Shown: positions 7,721 to 16,167, counted from the first letter of the stretch. The stretch is DNA of 64,000 nt from Lactimicrobium massiliense (GCF_900343155.1 NZ_OUNG01000002.1:310001-374000); one strand, 5' to 3'. Made by a program: numbers and translations. The notes: a model not told the origin generated them from the sequence alone.

Positions 7721-8877
7721 TGAGTGAAAATAATAAGGAAGCACAGGCAGAACCGGAAATTGAACTGACACTTGCCGGTGCGGATGAAACGCCTGCCGCA
7801 AAGCAGGAAGAGGCAAAGCCGGAAGAACAGCCTGCGGCGGATGTCTATGATGAAAGCAAGCTGAGCCCGAAGGAACAGGCAACGGTAGATAACTTTGCCA
7901 AGCAGATTGATATTACGCAGTCCAATATCGTGCTGCAGTATGGCTCTCAGGCCCAGAAGAAGATCACGGATTTCAGTGATACAGCCTTGAACAATGTGCG
8001 TACCAAGGATCTTGGTGAAGTTGGCAAGCTGCTGGGTGATCTGGTTGTGGAGCTCAAGGGTACGGCAGAGGCTTCAGAAGACAAAGGTCTGTTTGGCATG
8101 TTCCGCAAGAGTGGGACAAAGATCGAAGCCATGAAGGCAAAGTATGCCAAGACCGAAGCCAATGTGGATAAGATCGCTGATGTGCTGGAGGATCATCAGA
8201 TTCAGCTGCTGAAAGATATTGCTTTGCTGGATCAGCTGTATGAGCGCAACCAGCAGAATACAAAGGAACTGACGATGTATATCATTGCCGGTAAGAAAAG
8301 ACTTGCACAGGTGCGGGAGAAGGAGCTGCCTGCTCTGCAGGCCAAGGCAAAGGCATCCGGCCTGCCGGAAGATGCCCAGGCTGCCAATGATCTGCAGAAT
8401 GCGTGTGATCGCTTTGAGAAGAAGCTTCATGATCTGATGCTTACCCGTACCGTGTCCATCCAGATGGCACCGCAGATCCGTCTTGTGCAGAACAATGACA
8501 CAATCATGACGGAGAAGATTCAGTCTACGCTTGTCAATACCATTCCGCTGTGGAAGAACCAGATGGTTCTTGCCCTTGGGGTGGAACATTCCCGCAAAGC
8601 CATGGAGGCAGAGCGTGCTGTTAACGACATGACCAATGATCTGCTCAAGAAGAATGCCGAGACACTGCATCAGGCAACCGTGGATACGGCCAAGGAATCT
8701 GAGCGCGGCATTGTCGATCTGGAAACTTTGCAGCATACCAACCAGGAATTGATTGCCACATTGGATGAAGTGCTGCAGATCCAGAAAGAAGGCCACCAGA
8801 AGCGGATGGAAGCGGAGAAGGAGCTGACCCGTATTGAAGGTGAACTGCATCAGAAGATGCTGCAGGTAAATCAGTAA
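7720..8877 (+). CDS. telA: TelA-family protein (toxic anion resistance)
   Basis: 385 residues from ATG 7720 (MSENNKEAQ), with SD GCGAGGG 6 nt upstream. The acidic, proline-rich first 50 residues are disordered; a long helical region typical of the TelA/KlaA family follows (TVDNFAKQID, then FGMFRK, TKELTMYIIAGK, VSIQMAPQIRLVQNN, TIPLWKNQMVLALG). The family is cytoplasmic and coiled-coil-rich, named for tellurite resistance but also tied to antimicrobial and cell-envelope stress. No terD-type genes are nearby, so a general envelope role is as likely as tellurite resistance. A minus-strand reading frame of 342 codons over this gene is a shadow. Confidence 0.9.
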   Translation: MSENNKEAQAEPEIELTLAGADETPAAKQEEAKPEEQPAADVYDESKLSPKEQATVDNFAKQIDITQSNIVLQYGSQAQKKITDFSDTALNNVRTKDLGEVGKLLGDLVVELKGTAEASEDKGLFGMFRKSGTKIEAMKAKYAKTEANVDKIADVLEDHQIQLLKDIALLDQLYERNQQNTKELTMYIIAGKKRLAQVREKELPALQAKAKASGLPEDAQAANDLQNACDRFEKKLHDLMLTRTVSIQMAPQIRLVQNNDTIMTEKIQSTLVNTIPLWKNQMVLALGVEHSRKAMEAERAVNDMTNDLLKKNAETLHQATVDTAKESERGIVDLETLQHTNQELIATLDEVLQIQKEGHQKRMEAEKELTRIEGELHQKMLQVNQ

Positions 8878-8904
8878 CAGATCAAATAGAAAGACAAAGA
8901 AAAA

Positions 8905-8931
8905 CAGCTGCCGCCGGCAGTTGTTTTTAGA
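8905..8931 (+). terminator. Terminator-like hairpin between telA and the lysozyme gene
   Basis: AACAGCTGCC, loop GCC, GGCAGTTGTT followed by T-run, ending only 8 nt before the next start codon. It must either end telA transcription or act as an attenuator of the lysozyme gene. Confidence 0.6.
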
Positions 8932-8938
8932 GGACACG

Positions 8939-9844
8939 ATGGCAGCGAAAAGAAGACGCAGAACGACACACAGAACAACACGCACAAGAACATACAGAAC
9001 CAGAAGAACATACCGCCGCAGAAAGACATCCAGCCGGATGCCGCTGTTTCTGATCGGTATTTTCGTGCTGATTGTGTGTGCTGCCATCACTTCCTGCATC
9101 AATCGTGAAGATCGTTATGAATATGATCCGGTGACAGATGTGCAGATGAATACAGAAAACCGTGAATACAACATGTATGACATGACCAATCTCATCAGTA
9201 ACAATGGCATTTACAGCTATGAGGATGATCGCTACACATCACAGTTTGGCGTAGATGTGTCTGAACATAATGGCACCATTGACTGGGCAGCCCTGAAAGC
9301 AGATGGTGTGCAGTTTGCCATGATCCGCATTGGCTATCGGGGTTATGACCAGGGTACCATTACCGAAGATTCTGCTTTTGCCAGAAATATCAAAGGTGCA
9401 CATGATGCTGGCATCCAGGTGGGTGTCTACTTCTTCTCACAGGCAGTTTCTGAGGATGAGGCTGCCCAGGAAGCCAAGTGGGTCATAGAGCGTCTGCATT
9501 CGGAATCCATTGATTTGCCGGTAGTCTATGACATGGAAATGTATTCGGATGAAACCAATGCCCGCGGCAATACGACGACCAGAGAGCAACGTACCGCAGA
9601 TGCGGCAGTCTTCCTGGATAATATTGCCAATGCCGGCTATTCACCGATGCTGTATGCCAGCACCGGCACGTATGACACAGTCTTTGATCCCCAGTATCTG
9701 ACCGGCTATCCGTTCTGGGTGGCAGAATATGATACAGTATGCAGCTATCCGTATACCTATGCCATGTGGCAGTATTCAGAAAGCGGCACGTTAAATGGTG
9801 TATCTACTAACGTAGATCTGGATATCCGGCTGATTGAGAAGTAA
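8939..9844 (+). CDS. Membrane-anchored GH25 lysozyme
   Basis: 301 residues from ATG 8939, with SD GAGGA upstream. The first 32 residues are extremely basic (arginine/threonine repeats such as RRTYRRRKT), followed by one transmembrane helix (MPLFLIGIFVLIVCAAITSC), so the catalytic part is outside. The GH25 domain spans about 105-300: it starts FGVDVSEHNG (catalytic Asp), holds the VYDMEMY motif with the acid residues, and ends AMWQYSESG...VDLDI as is usual. It cleaves the MurNAc-GlcNAc bond of peptidoglycan. The basic cytoplasmic tail is unusual and may bind anionic lipid or nucleic acid. Its stop abuts the stop of the convergent YigZ gene with no gap. Confidence 0.93.
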   Translation: MAAKRRRRTTHRTTRTRTYRTRRTYRRRKTSSRMPLFLIGIFVLIVCAAITSCINREDRYEYDPVTDVQMNTENREYNMYDMTNLISNNGIYSYEDDRYTSQFGVDVSEHNGTIDWAALKADGVQFAMIRIGYRGYDQGTITEDSAFARNIKGAHDAGIQVGVYFFSQAVSEDEAAQEAKWVIERLHSESIDLPVVYDMEMYSDETNARGNTTTREQRTADAAVFLDNIANAGYSPMLYASTGTYDTVFDPQYLTGYPFWVAEYDTVCSYPYTYAMWQYSESGTLNGVSTNVDLDIRLIEK

Positions 9845-10453
9845 TTATTCTGCATCTTTGAACGCCATCGTCGTGCGCAGATATTTTGGCGTGACCGTTC
9901 CCCGGGAGAGGTCTTTGACCTTCTCAGGGAACGTTTTGTTTTCGGTTTCCACCAGTACGGTAATGTCTTCATCATACAGCGTGTCTTTGATGGTACCCTG
10001 TTGGCGCAGCCATGTCTCAAGCGTGCCCTGCATGGCATAGGGATAGCGTACCTCATATACATCCACCGGCACTTCCATGACTTTAGGCGCACTGGCAATT
10101 GTATCGGCCGTGATGCCGCCATAGGCACGGATCAAACCGCCGGCGCCAAGCTTGATGCCGCCAAACCATCGCACCACACAGGCACACACATCCTGGATGC
10201 CGCTTTTCTTCAGTGCTTCCAGCATGGGTACCCCGGCAGTGCCGGCTGGCTCGCCATGATCATTGGACCGCTGCAGCTGATTGTTTTCACCCATCACCCA
10301 GGCTGTGCATACATGGGTCGCATCGTGGTATTCCTTCTGCACTTCATGGATGAAGGCACGTGCTTCTTCCTCTGTGTGTACGGGACGCAGAATACATAGA
10401 AAGCGTGATTTGCGGATGATGGTTTCCTGCTGATATTCTTCTTTGATCTGCAT
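9845..10453 (-). CDS. YigZ/IMPACT family protein (UPF0029)
   Basis: 202 residues from ATG 10453 (MQIKEEYQQETIIRKSRF); the frame extends to 10501 but that part covers the promoter. The N-terminal UPF0029 domain has the hallmark THVCTAWVMGE, SNDHGEPAGTAG, CVVRWFGGIKLGAGGLIRAY. The C-terminal DUF1949-like domain follows (VRYPYAMQGTLETWL). Function is not well settled; the eukaryotic relative IMPACT binds GCN1. The -10 TATAAT (plus strand 10461-10466) is 7 nt from the start codon with no SD, so the mRNA should be leaderless. Divergent from mutL, whose promoter shows the same feature. Confidence 0.92.
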   Translation of the reverse strand: MQIKEEYQQETIIRKSRFLCILRPVHTEEEARAFIHEVQKEYHDATHVCTAWVMGENNQLQRSNDHGEPAGTAGVPMLEALKKSGIQDVCACVVRWFGGIKLGAGGLIRAYGGITADTIASAPKVMEVPVDVYEVRYPYAMQGTLETWLRQQGTIKDTLYDEDITVLVETENKTFPEKVKDLSRGTVTPKYLRTTMAFKDAE

Positions 10454-10522
10454 GAAAGGTATTATACACATCCTGCAGGAAAGAAGACAGAAGATGGGCA
10501 ATCGATGATAAAATAGATATGA
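10453..10522. promoter_or_regulatory. Divergent leaderless promoter pair (yigZ / mutL)
   Basis: Minus strand: TATAAT at 10461-10466, 7 nt from ATG 10453. Plus strand: TGA-TAAAAT (hexamer 10509-10514), 7 nt from ATG 10522. Neither gap contains an SD sequence. Confidence 0.65.
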
Positions 10523-12426
10523 TGAGCAGAATACAGCAGCTTGATGTACAGATTGCCAATATGATTGCGGCCGGCGAGGTCGTGGAGCGGCCCATGGGGG
10601 TTGTCAAGGAACTTGTGGAGAATGCCATTGATGCCGGCAGTACGAGAATTGTCGTGTCCATTACGGATGGCGGCATTGAAAAGGTACAGGTAGAGGACAA
10701 TGGCTGCGGCATGGATCATATCGATGCCAGAATGGCTTTTCTGCGCCATGCGACAAGCAAAATCCGTGTCCAGAATGATCTCTGGAATATTCATACATTA
10801 GGATTCCGCGGGGAAGCCTTGCCTTCCATTGCGTCTGTTTCCAAACTGACCATGAACACAAGTGATGGCAATGATGCCACCCACATTGTCATGGAATACG
10901 GCAAAGAGACGGCCTATGAAGCCATGGCATGCCCTGGGGGCACTTCGATCACGGTGGAAGGCCTGTTTTACCATACCCCTGCCAGACTCAAACATCTGCG
11001 CTCCGCCAGTTATGAGGCATCTTTGATCCAGAATCTACTCGTTTCCTTTGCCCTGAGCCATCCGGAGATTGCCTTCCGTCTGTTTTCCCAGGATAAAGAA
11101 GCATTCCGTACATCCGGCAATGGTAATCTGCTGGAAGTGCTGTTTCAGGCTGCCGGCAGACCGGCTGCAGAGAATGCCGTAAAGATTGATCTGAATGACT
11201 TTGATTACCGGGTATCCGGCTATATCGTCAAGCCGGTTATTACCCGTGCTTCCCGCACCATGGAACATGTTTTCATGAATCATCGCATTGTACGGGATTT
11301 CAAATTATACAAGGCGATTCAGGATGGCTATGGCAATGGTCTGCCGGCAGGCAGATATCCATTAACAGTCCTGAATATCGACATGGATCCCCATCTGCTG
11401 GATGTCAACGTGCATCCTTCCAAGTGGGAAGTCCGTCTGTCCAAGGAAACACAGCTGGAATATCTGATCCGTGATGGCATTCATGATGCTTTGAACCAAT
11501 CAGTACCGGTGCCGGAAAGCAAGCCGGTGATCCGTACACCGTATTATCATCCCCAGTCCTTTGATGCCGAAGAGCTGCGGCCCAAAGATCTGGCGGCGAG
11601 CGAAGAGAAAACAGAACAGACAGAAAGCATACGAAATAGACAAAACCGCAGGGACAGCCAGCTTATCCAGAAGCAGGAAACAGAAAATACAGAGCAAATA
11701 CCAGAACCGGAGACAATCGTCACAAGTCAGTCGGAAATATTACCTGCAGAAGAAAGCAGAAATACGGCGGAAACACCTGTGCAGAGTGAAATTGCCCAGG
11801 ACAATGCCCTGCTGTCTCATTACAGTGTGCAGGAACAGACGAAGTATAAGCCAAAGAAAAAGTCGTTTCCGATGATGGATGTGATTGGCCAGTATAAGGG
11901 TAAGTGGATTCTGTGTGCGTGTGAAAAGGGCCTTGCCGTGATTGATCAGAAGCGGGCAATGGCAGTGGCAGAGACACAGAAGGTGATTGACAGTCTGCAG
12001 AAAGCACCGGTGATGTCTTCTTTACTGGTGCCGATTACCATCCATGCCGGCTCTGATCTTGTCAGGCGTCTTGGTGTGATCAATGACCAGGTATCCTGCC
12101 TGTATATTCACTTTGAGCCATTTGGCAGTGATACTCTGATGGTGCGTGAAATTCCTTCCTGGCTGCAGGATCTGGATCCTTCTGCTTTTCTGGAAGATCT
12201 GGTAGATGGGTTCCGCCATGAAGAAAAAGTAGATGCACTGGCACAGTTGAAGAAGGAAATGGCAAAAGCGATCTCTCTGCGCAGTCAGAATACAAATCTT
12301 GGCAAAGAGGAGATGCAGTCTTTGTTAACACAGCTGTCTCAGTGTGAGGATCCGTTTGTGACGGCGGAAGGAAAGCCGGTCTTTGTGATCGTGGATGAAA
12401 AGACACTGGCAAGAGGGTTCCGCTGA
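10522..12426 (+). CDS. mutL: DNA mismatch repair protein MutL, endonuclease motifs lost
   Basis: 634 residues. I choose the second of two consecutive ATGs (10522, MSRIQQLD), which sits 7 nt after the -10. The N-terminal GHKL ATPase is intact (IAAGEVVERP, ELVENAIDAGS, VEDNGCGM, THKI-like RHATSKI, TLGFRGEALPSI), and the transducer domain has VNVHPSKWEVR. The linker (about 340-440) is Gln/Glu-rich. In the C-terminal domain DQHAxxE reads DQKRAMAVAE, the SCK-type motif reads ISLRSQNTN, and CPHGRP reads TAEGKP. Established family knowledge links these three motifs to the MutL nicking activity, so this MutL should bind ATP but not nick. The stop overlaps the miaA start by 1 bp. Confidence 0.95.
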   Translation: MSRIQQLDVQIANMIAAGEVVERPMGVVKELVENAIDAGSTRIVVSITDGGIEKVQVEDNGCGMDHIDARMAFLRHATSKIRVQNDLWNIHTLGFRGEALPSIASVSKLTMNTSDGNDATHIVMEYGKETAYEAMACPGGTSITVEGLFYHTPARLKHLRSASYEASLIQNLLVSFALSHPEIAFRLFSQDKEAFRTSGNGNLLEVLFQAAGRPAAENAVKIDLNDFDYRVSGYIVKPVITRASRTMEHVFMNHRIVRDFKLYKAIQDGYGNGLPAGRYPLTVLNIDMDPHLLDVNVHPSKWEVRLSKETQLEYLIRDGIHDALNQSVPVPESKPVIRTPYYHPQSFDAEELRPKDLAASEEKTEQTESIRNRQNRRDSQLIQKQETENTEQIPEPETIVTSQSEILPAEESRNTAETPVQSEIAQDNALLSHYSVQEQTKYKPKKKSFPMMDVIGQYKGKWILCACEKGLAVIDQKRAMAVAETQKVIDSLQKAPVMSSLLVPITIHAGSDLVRRLGVINDQVSCLYIHFEPFGSDTLMVREIPSWLQDLDPSAFLEDLVDGFRHEEKVDALAQLKKEMAKAISLRSQNTNLGKEEMQSLLTQLSQCEDPFVTAEGKPVFVIVDEKTLARGFR

Positions 12427-13328
12427 TGAAGAAGGTGCTTGTGATAGCCGGGCCGACAGCGGCTGGCAAATCCGATTTTGCCGTAGAAATGGCAAAGCAG
12501 CTGGATGGCATCATCATCTCCGGTGATTCAATCCAGGTATACAGAGGCTTTGATATTGGCTCTGGCAAGATTACCAAGGCAGAGATGCAGGGAATCCCGC
12601 ATGAGCTGATTGATATTCTTGGACCGCGTGATCATTACAGTGCGGCAGACTTTCAGAAGATGGCCCGTGCCATCATTGATGCAACAGAGAAATTTCCGAT
12701 CATCTGCGGCGGCACCGGTCTGTATCTGAAAGCATGTCTGTATGACTATGCTTTCCCGGCAGAAAACCATGAAGAGACAATCGATCCGGCTCTTGATCAG
12801 ATGGACAACGATGCCCTGTATGCACTGCTTGTGGAAAAAGATCCTGTGCAGGCAGAAAAGATTCATCCCCATAACAGAAGGCGGGTGATGCGGGCACTGA
12901 CGATTCTTGCACGTCAGGGCCAGACGATGTCTTCTCTGGAAGCGGCCCAGACGCATATGCCCGTTTATGATATCTGGATTGCCGGCTGTACGATGGACAG
13001 AGACAAGCTGTATGCACGCATCAATGCACGTGTAGAGAAGATGTTTGCATTGGGGCTGGAACAGGAAGTGAAAGACTTGCTGCAAAATGGCAGCGCGTTT
13101 TCGGATCAGGCGATGCAGGGGATCGGTTATCGGGAATTTGAGCCGTATATAAAAGGAGAATGTACGCTGGATGATGTAAAGACACAGATTCAGACACATT
13201 CCCGTCAGTTTGCCAAGCGGCAGTATACATGGCTGCGCCATCAGCTGCCTGTACACTGGTTTGACATTACGGATGAAAAGGAGAAACAGAAGATGGCGGA
13301 AGAGATCATCAATTGGAGTAATTCATGA
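12426..13328 (+). CDS. miaA: tRNA dimethylallyltransferase MiaA
   Basis: 300 residues. The P-loop GPTAAGKS is near residues 8-15; the family motifs GDSIQVYRGFDIGSGK, GIPHELID, GGTGLYL and the C-terminal QAMQGIGYREF follow, then a run ending QFAKRQYTWLR. It transfers a dimethylallyl group to A37 of tRNAs reading codons that begin with U. The length is normal. The start shares one base with the mutL stop (TGATG), so the pair is translationally coupled; mutL-miaA adjacency is widespread in bacteria. The next gene overlaps it by 4 bp. Confidence 0.96.
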   Translation: MKKVLVIAGPTAAGKSDFAVEMAKQLDGIIISGDSIQVYRGFDIGSGKITKAEMQGIPHELIDILGPRDHYSAADFQKMARAIIDATEKFPIICGGTGLYLKACLYDYAFPAENHEETIDPALDQMDNDALYALLVEKDPVQAEKIHPHNRRRVMRALTILARQGQTMSSLEAAQTHMPVYDIWIAGCTMDRDKLYARINARVEKMFALGLEQEVKDLLQNGSAFSDQAMQGIGYREFEPYIKGECTLDDVKTQIQTHSRQFAKRQYTWLRHQLPVHWFDITDEKEKQKMAEEIINWSNS

Positions 13329-13906
13329 ATATGTATGAGAAGATCAGGCACTTGATCCGCACCAATGCCTGGTATGACTTTGGCATCTGGACAGGTATTT
13401 CCATTGTTCTGGCAGGCGTGATTCTGCTGGGATGGCATCAAAGATGGTCGCTGGATGCCTTTGTGCTTGTGGCTGCCATGGTATTGATCCCTGGGGCAGT
13501 GATCCTTCTTTGTGTCTGCCAGCATCGTTTTGCCAAGCTGCGCACCCTGATTCAAAGCGGCGGTACAGTGGACGAATTTAAAGAGGAAGCGTGGATCGTC
13601 TTGCAGAAAGGCCTGTTCCTTGGCAGAAACTGGCTTGTGCAGCAGGATGGCAGCCATGTATTTCCTGTTCAAAGACAGCAGATTCAGGATCTGCAGGTGG
13701 AAAGAAGACTGGATGGCAATGGCATTCTGCATATTCTGGCAAATGGGAAAAAGATGACATGCCTGCTGGACATCCAGAATCATCCTGAAATTGAAAATAT
13801 TCTTGGATCATGGCAGCAGGGCAGCATCATCTGTCCTTCGTGTCTTGGCATCAATGATCCTGAGAATCGTTTCTGCACACATTGCGGTACGCCATTGCCG
13901 CATTAA
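13325..13906 (+). CDS. Two-helix membrane protein with C-terminal zinc ribbon
   Basis: 193 residues, unnamed. Two transmembrane helices lie near residues 20-40 and 46-66 (SIVLAGVILLGW, LVAAMVLIPGAVILLCVC). A soluble domain of about 90 residues follows (similar to a PH-like or YcxB-type domain), then a treble-clef-like zinc ribbon with four cysteines: CPSC at 174-177 and CTHCG near the end. Such zinc-ribbon tails usually bind proteins or nucleic acid on the cytoplasmic side. The ATG at 13325 overlaps the miaA stop by 4 bp (ATGA), so it is the third gene of the mutL-miaA operon. No specific function can be proposed. Confidence 0.8.
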   Translation: MNMYEKIRHLIRTNAWYDFGIWTGISIVLAGVILLGWHQRWSLDAFVLVAAMVLIPGAVILLCVCQHRFAKLRTLIQSGGTVDEFKEEAWIVLQKGLFLGRNWLVQQDGSHVFPVQRQQIQDLQVERRLDGNGILHILANGKKMTCLLDIQNHPEIENILGSWQQGSIICPSCLGINDPENRFCTHCGTPLPH

Positions 13907-13910
13907 TGTG

Positions 13911-13989
13911 AACGTTTGATGAAAGATGAAAACGTTTGGGCATGGTTGTATAGTACCTGGATTGACAAACGTTTTGAAACACGTACACT
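13911..13989 (+). promoter_or_regulatory. Promoter with three AACGTT palindromes
   Basis: -35 TTGACA (13962-13967), 16-bp spacer, -10 TACACT (13984-13989). The palindromic core AACGTT flanked by A/T occurs three times, at 13911-13916, 13931-13936 and 13968-13973; the last lies inside the promoter spacer. This spacing is what is expected of a repressor with several operators (LacI-type cores look alike). A small CCCC-GAT-GGGG hairpin lies in the leader. Confidence 0.6.
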
Positions 13990-14031
13990 GATAAATACCC
14001 CGATGGGGGACAGCGAAAGGAGCTGAAATTC

Positions 14032-14757
14032 ATGGAATTCAATCGTGAAAACGTCTATTCCGCGGGCGGAACCCTGCAGTCGTATCTGTCCCGTGTCTTT
14101 GTGACCATGGGTGCCGGCCTTGGCATTACTGCCCTGGTAGCCGCCCTTGGCTATTTCAATATCATGTCAGGAGGCTGGATGTACAAGATGCTTGCCAATG
14201 GCTCCATCAGTATGGCATTCCTTGTGGCATTCATCGTCCAGATCGGCCTTTGCATTTCAATGGGAAGAAGACTGACAACCATGTCAAATGGCACAGCCAG
14301 AGCCATGTTCTATGTCTATGCCGGTGTCACCGGCTTCACCTTCTCAATCCTGCCTCTGGAGTTTGGCTTAACAACCGTATTTACCGCCTTTGCTTTTGCG
14401 GCAGTCATGTTCTTTGCCTGCGCCGTGATCGGCCACTATACAAACGTGGATCTTTCCCGTTTCTCCGGCATCATGATCGGCGGCCTGTTCGCTCTGGTGC
14501 TGGCCTCTGTACTGGCTCTGTTTATCCCATCACTGCGTGATGGCCTGGTGATCTCCTATATTGGCGTCGTCCTGTTTGGTGCCTTAACTGCATGGGATAT
14601 GCAGAGAGTCAAGGCAATCTACTATCAGACCCAGGGCAATGAAATGCTCAGCGGCAATCTGGCTGTCTATGGTGCCTTTGAGCTGTATCTGGACTTCATC
14701 AACATGTTCCTGTATATCCTGCGGATTGTGGGATCCCGCAGCAGTTCCCGGAACTGA
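14032..14757 (+). CDS. Bax inhibitor-1/YccA family membrane protein
   Basis: 241 residues with seven predicted membrane helices and the BI-1 pattern: N-terminal YLSRVFVTMGAGLGITALVA, central MSNGTARAMFYVYAGVTGF, then the pH-sensor-bearing C-terminus (ALTAWDMQRVK, YGAFELYLDFINMFLYILRI). In bacteria these proteins leak calcium in a pH-dependent way or modulate FtsH. ATG at 14032 has SD AAAGGAG. It has its own promoter with three palindromic operator-like sites and a strong terminator (AAGGCAGG/CCTGCCTT), so it is a single-gene unit. Confidence 0.92.
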   Translation: MEFNRENVYSAGGTLQSYLSRVFVTMGAGLGITALVAALGYFNIMSGGWMYKMLANGSISMAFLVAFIVQIGLCISMGRRLTTMSNGTARAMFYVYAGVTGFTFSILPLEFGLTTVFTAFAFAAVMFFACAVIGHYTNVDLSRFSGIMIGGLFALVLASVLALFIPSLRDGLVISYIGVVLFGALTAWDMQRVKAIYYQTQGNEMLSGNLAVYGAFELYLDFINMFLYILRIVGSRSSSRN

Positions 14758-14768
14758 TTGTGTTTCTT

Positions 14769-14795
14769 GCAAGGCAGGGCTTCCTGCCTTTTTTC
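14769..14795 (+). terminator. Intrinsic terminator after the BI-1 gene
   Basis: AAGGCAGG, loop GCTT, CCTGCCTT followed by T-run. Confidence 0.88.
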
Positions 14796-14815
14796 TTGTT
14801 ATAATCTTGGTGAAA

Positions 14816-15511
14816 ATGAAGATAGAAGAATACAGATTAAATGAATACAGGCATCAGTTTCTGACGATTGAAGCAGATGATCTGACCGAAACCTTGAAGG
14901 ACCGCATTGAGATTCATGAGGATGACTGCTTTGCCTTGTGTTCCTGCTATTGCAGCGATGATGGCGAAGTGATGTTCAATGTGCTTTCCGTCGGCCCGGA
15001 TTGGGAAAACTGTACGCGCGGGCTGGATGATCCCGAGATGCTTGGCTTCTGGTCAATGCAGGATGTCTTTGGCCGTACGGCAAGACTGGTGGAAAGTGAT
15101 GAGGATCTTTTGAAAAAGAATGCATCGTTTCTGGCCGGTGTGGAAAAGAACGTGGATGAGGATCTGCTGTTTCTGCGCAATGATGCCCGTCTGGATGATC
15201 TGCGCAATGCAGCCTATGCCGATATTGTGCTGACTGGTTTTCTTTCAGATGATGAGATTCATGAATATGAAGCCTGTCTGTCAGGAACAGATGGTCCATT
15301 TATCACTGGTTATACAGCTGAGGATGTTCCGGGCTTGCCGGACCATACACCGTTTAAGGCCATGCCGTATGCCGTGGATGATCAGGTCAGGCTGCTGGCA
15401 TTGTTTATAGGAGACAAGCTGAGTGTCTCGGATGAGGAAGCCATGCAGAAAATCAGGCAGCTGTCTGAACAGCTTGGCATTGCATATGAAGGGAGAGTGT
15501 ACCGCAGTTAA
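14816..15511 (+). CDS. Hypothetical acidic protein, first gene of a two-gene operon
   Basis: 231 residues (MKIEEYRLNEYRHQF), strongly acidic and without membrane segments, so cytoplasmic. No recognised domain. An extended -10 (TGT-TATAAT, hexamer 14800-14805) ends only 10 nt before the ATG, predicting a leader of 3-4 nt and no SD site; a GTG at 14810 is in frame but would lie upstream of the expected transcript start. The stop codon overlaps the ATG of the CpXC gene by one base (TAATG), so the two are co-translated, and a joint role is likely. The larger frame starting at 14639 is inside the BI-1 gene and is not used. Confidence 0.75.
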   Translation: MKIEEYRLNEYRHQFLTIEADDLTETLKDRIEIHEDDCFALCSCYCSDDGEVMFNVLSVGPDWENCTRGLDDPEMLGFWSMQDVFGRTARLVESDEDLLKKNASFLAGVEKNVDEDLLFLRNDARLDDLRNAAYADIVLTGFLSDDEIHEYEACLSGTDGPFITGYTAEDVPGLPDHTPFKAMPYAVDDQVRLLALFIGDKLSVSDEEAMQKIRQLSEQLGIAYEGRVYRS

Positions 15512-16158
15512 TGAGCGAGAATCATGATGTGAAATATAAATGTCCGTATTGTGGATATGTGTTTGATATGACAGTCTATGATGCTGTGAACGTCCAGCAG
15601 GATCCGGATCTGCGTGACCGCTGTGTATATGGTGAGATTTTCCAGCAGGAATGTCCGCACTGCCACAAGCAGTTCCTTGTCCAGAAAGATCTGCTGTATG
15701 AAGATCCGATCCATAAGTTTGCCATCTGGGTATGTGCCCATGACTTTGGCAAAATGGATATCAGGGCCTTCACAAAGCCGCTGGTACAAAAGGGCTATGT
15801 GCTGCGCCGCTGTGCCACCGTCAAAGAATTCACGGAAAAAATCCAGATTCTGGAAGATGGTGTCAATGATGTCATGGTGGAACTGGCCAAATATGACTGC
15901 TTCATCGAATTTGTGGACAACAAGAAGGGTAAGCCGGAGGACATCACTTCGATTGAATACCAGCGCACAGAAAATGATGTCATGCACATCAATGTCAAAA
16001 CCGGAGATAAGGGCATGGCCTTCATGATTCCAACAGCGATGCTGGAAGAAGAAATGAACCAGAAGCCGGAACGCTACAAGGTGGATGACAGTGAGATGCC
16101 ACTGGTCAATGCGGACTGGATGGTTTCACTGTTCATGTCGCCGGCTGGCAGAGCCTGA
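15511..16158 (+). CDS. CpXC-domain protein
   Basis: 215 residues. The CpXC domain lies at the N-terminus: CPYCGYVF near residue 11 and ECPHCHKQFLVQKDL near 47 form two CPxC zinc-binding pairs, and the first is followed by a strand typical of the family. The middle and C-terminal parts (about 75-215) are helical/beta without a known motif. CpXC proteins are common in gut Firmicutes; their role is unknown. One-base overlap with the upstream hypothetical gene indicates a two-gene operon. Confidence 0.82.
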   Translation: MSENHDVKYKCPYCGYVFDMTVYDAVNVQQDPDLRDRCVYGEIFQQECPHCHKQFLVQKDLLYEDPIHKFAIWVCAHDFGKMDIRAFTKPLVQKGYVLRRCATVKEFTEKIQILEDGVNDVMVELAKYDCFIEFVDNKKGKPEDITSIEYQRTENDVMHINVKTGDKGMAFMIPTAMLEEEMNQKPERYKVDDSEMPLVNADWMVSLFMSPAGRA

Positions 16159-16167
16159 AACATATAT

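Noticed and set aside
8074-9102. Minus-strand open frame of about 342 codons over telA and the lysozyme gene
   Set aside because: Fully antisense to two well-supported genes, with no ribosome site, promoter or recognisable domain.
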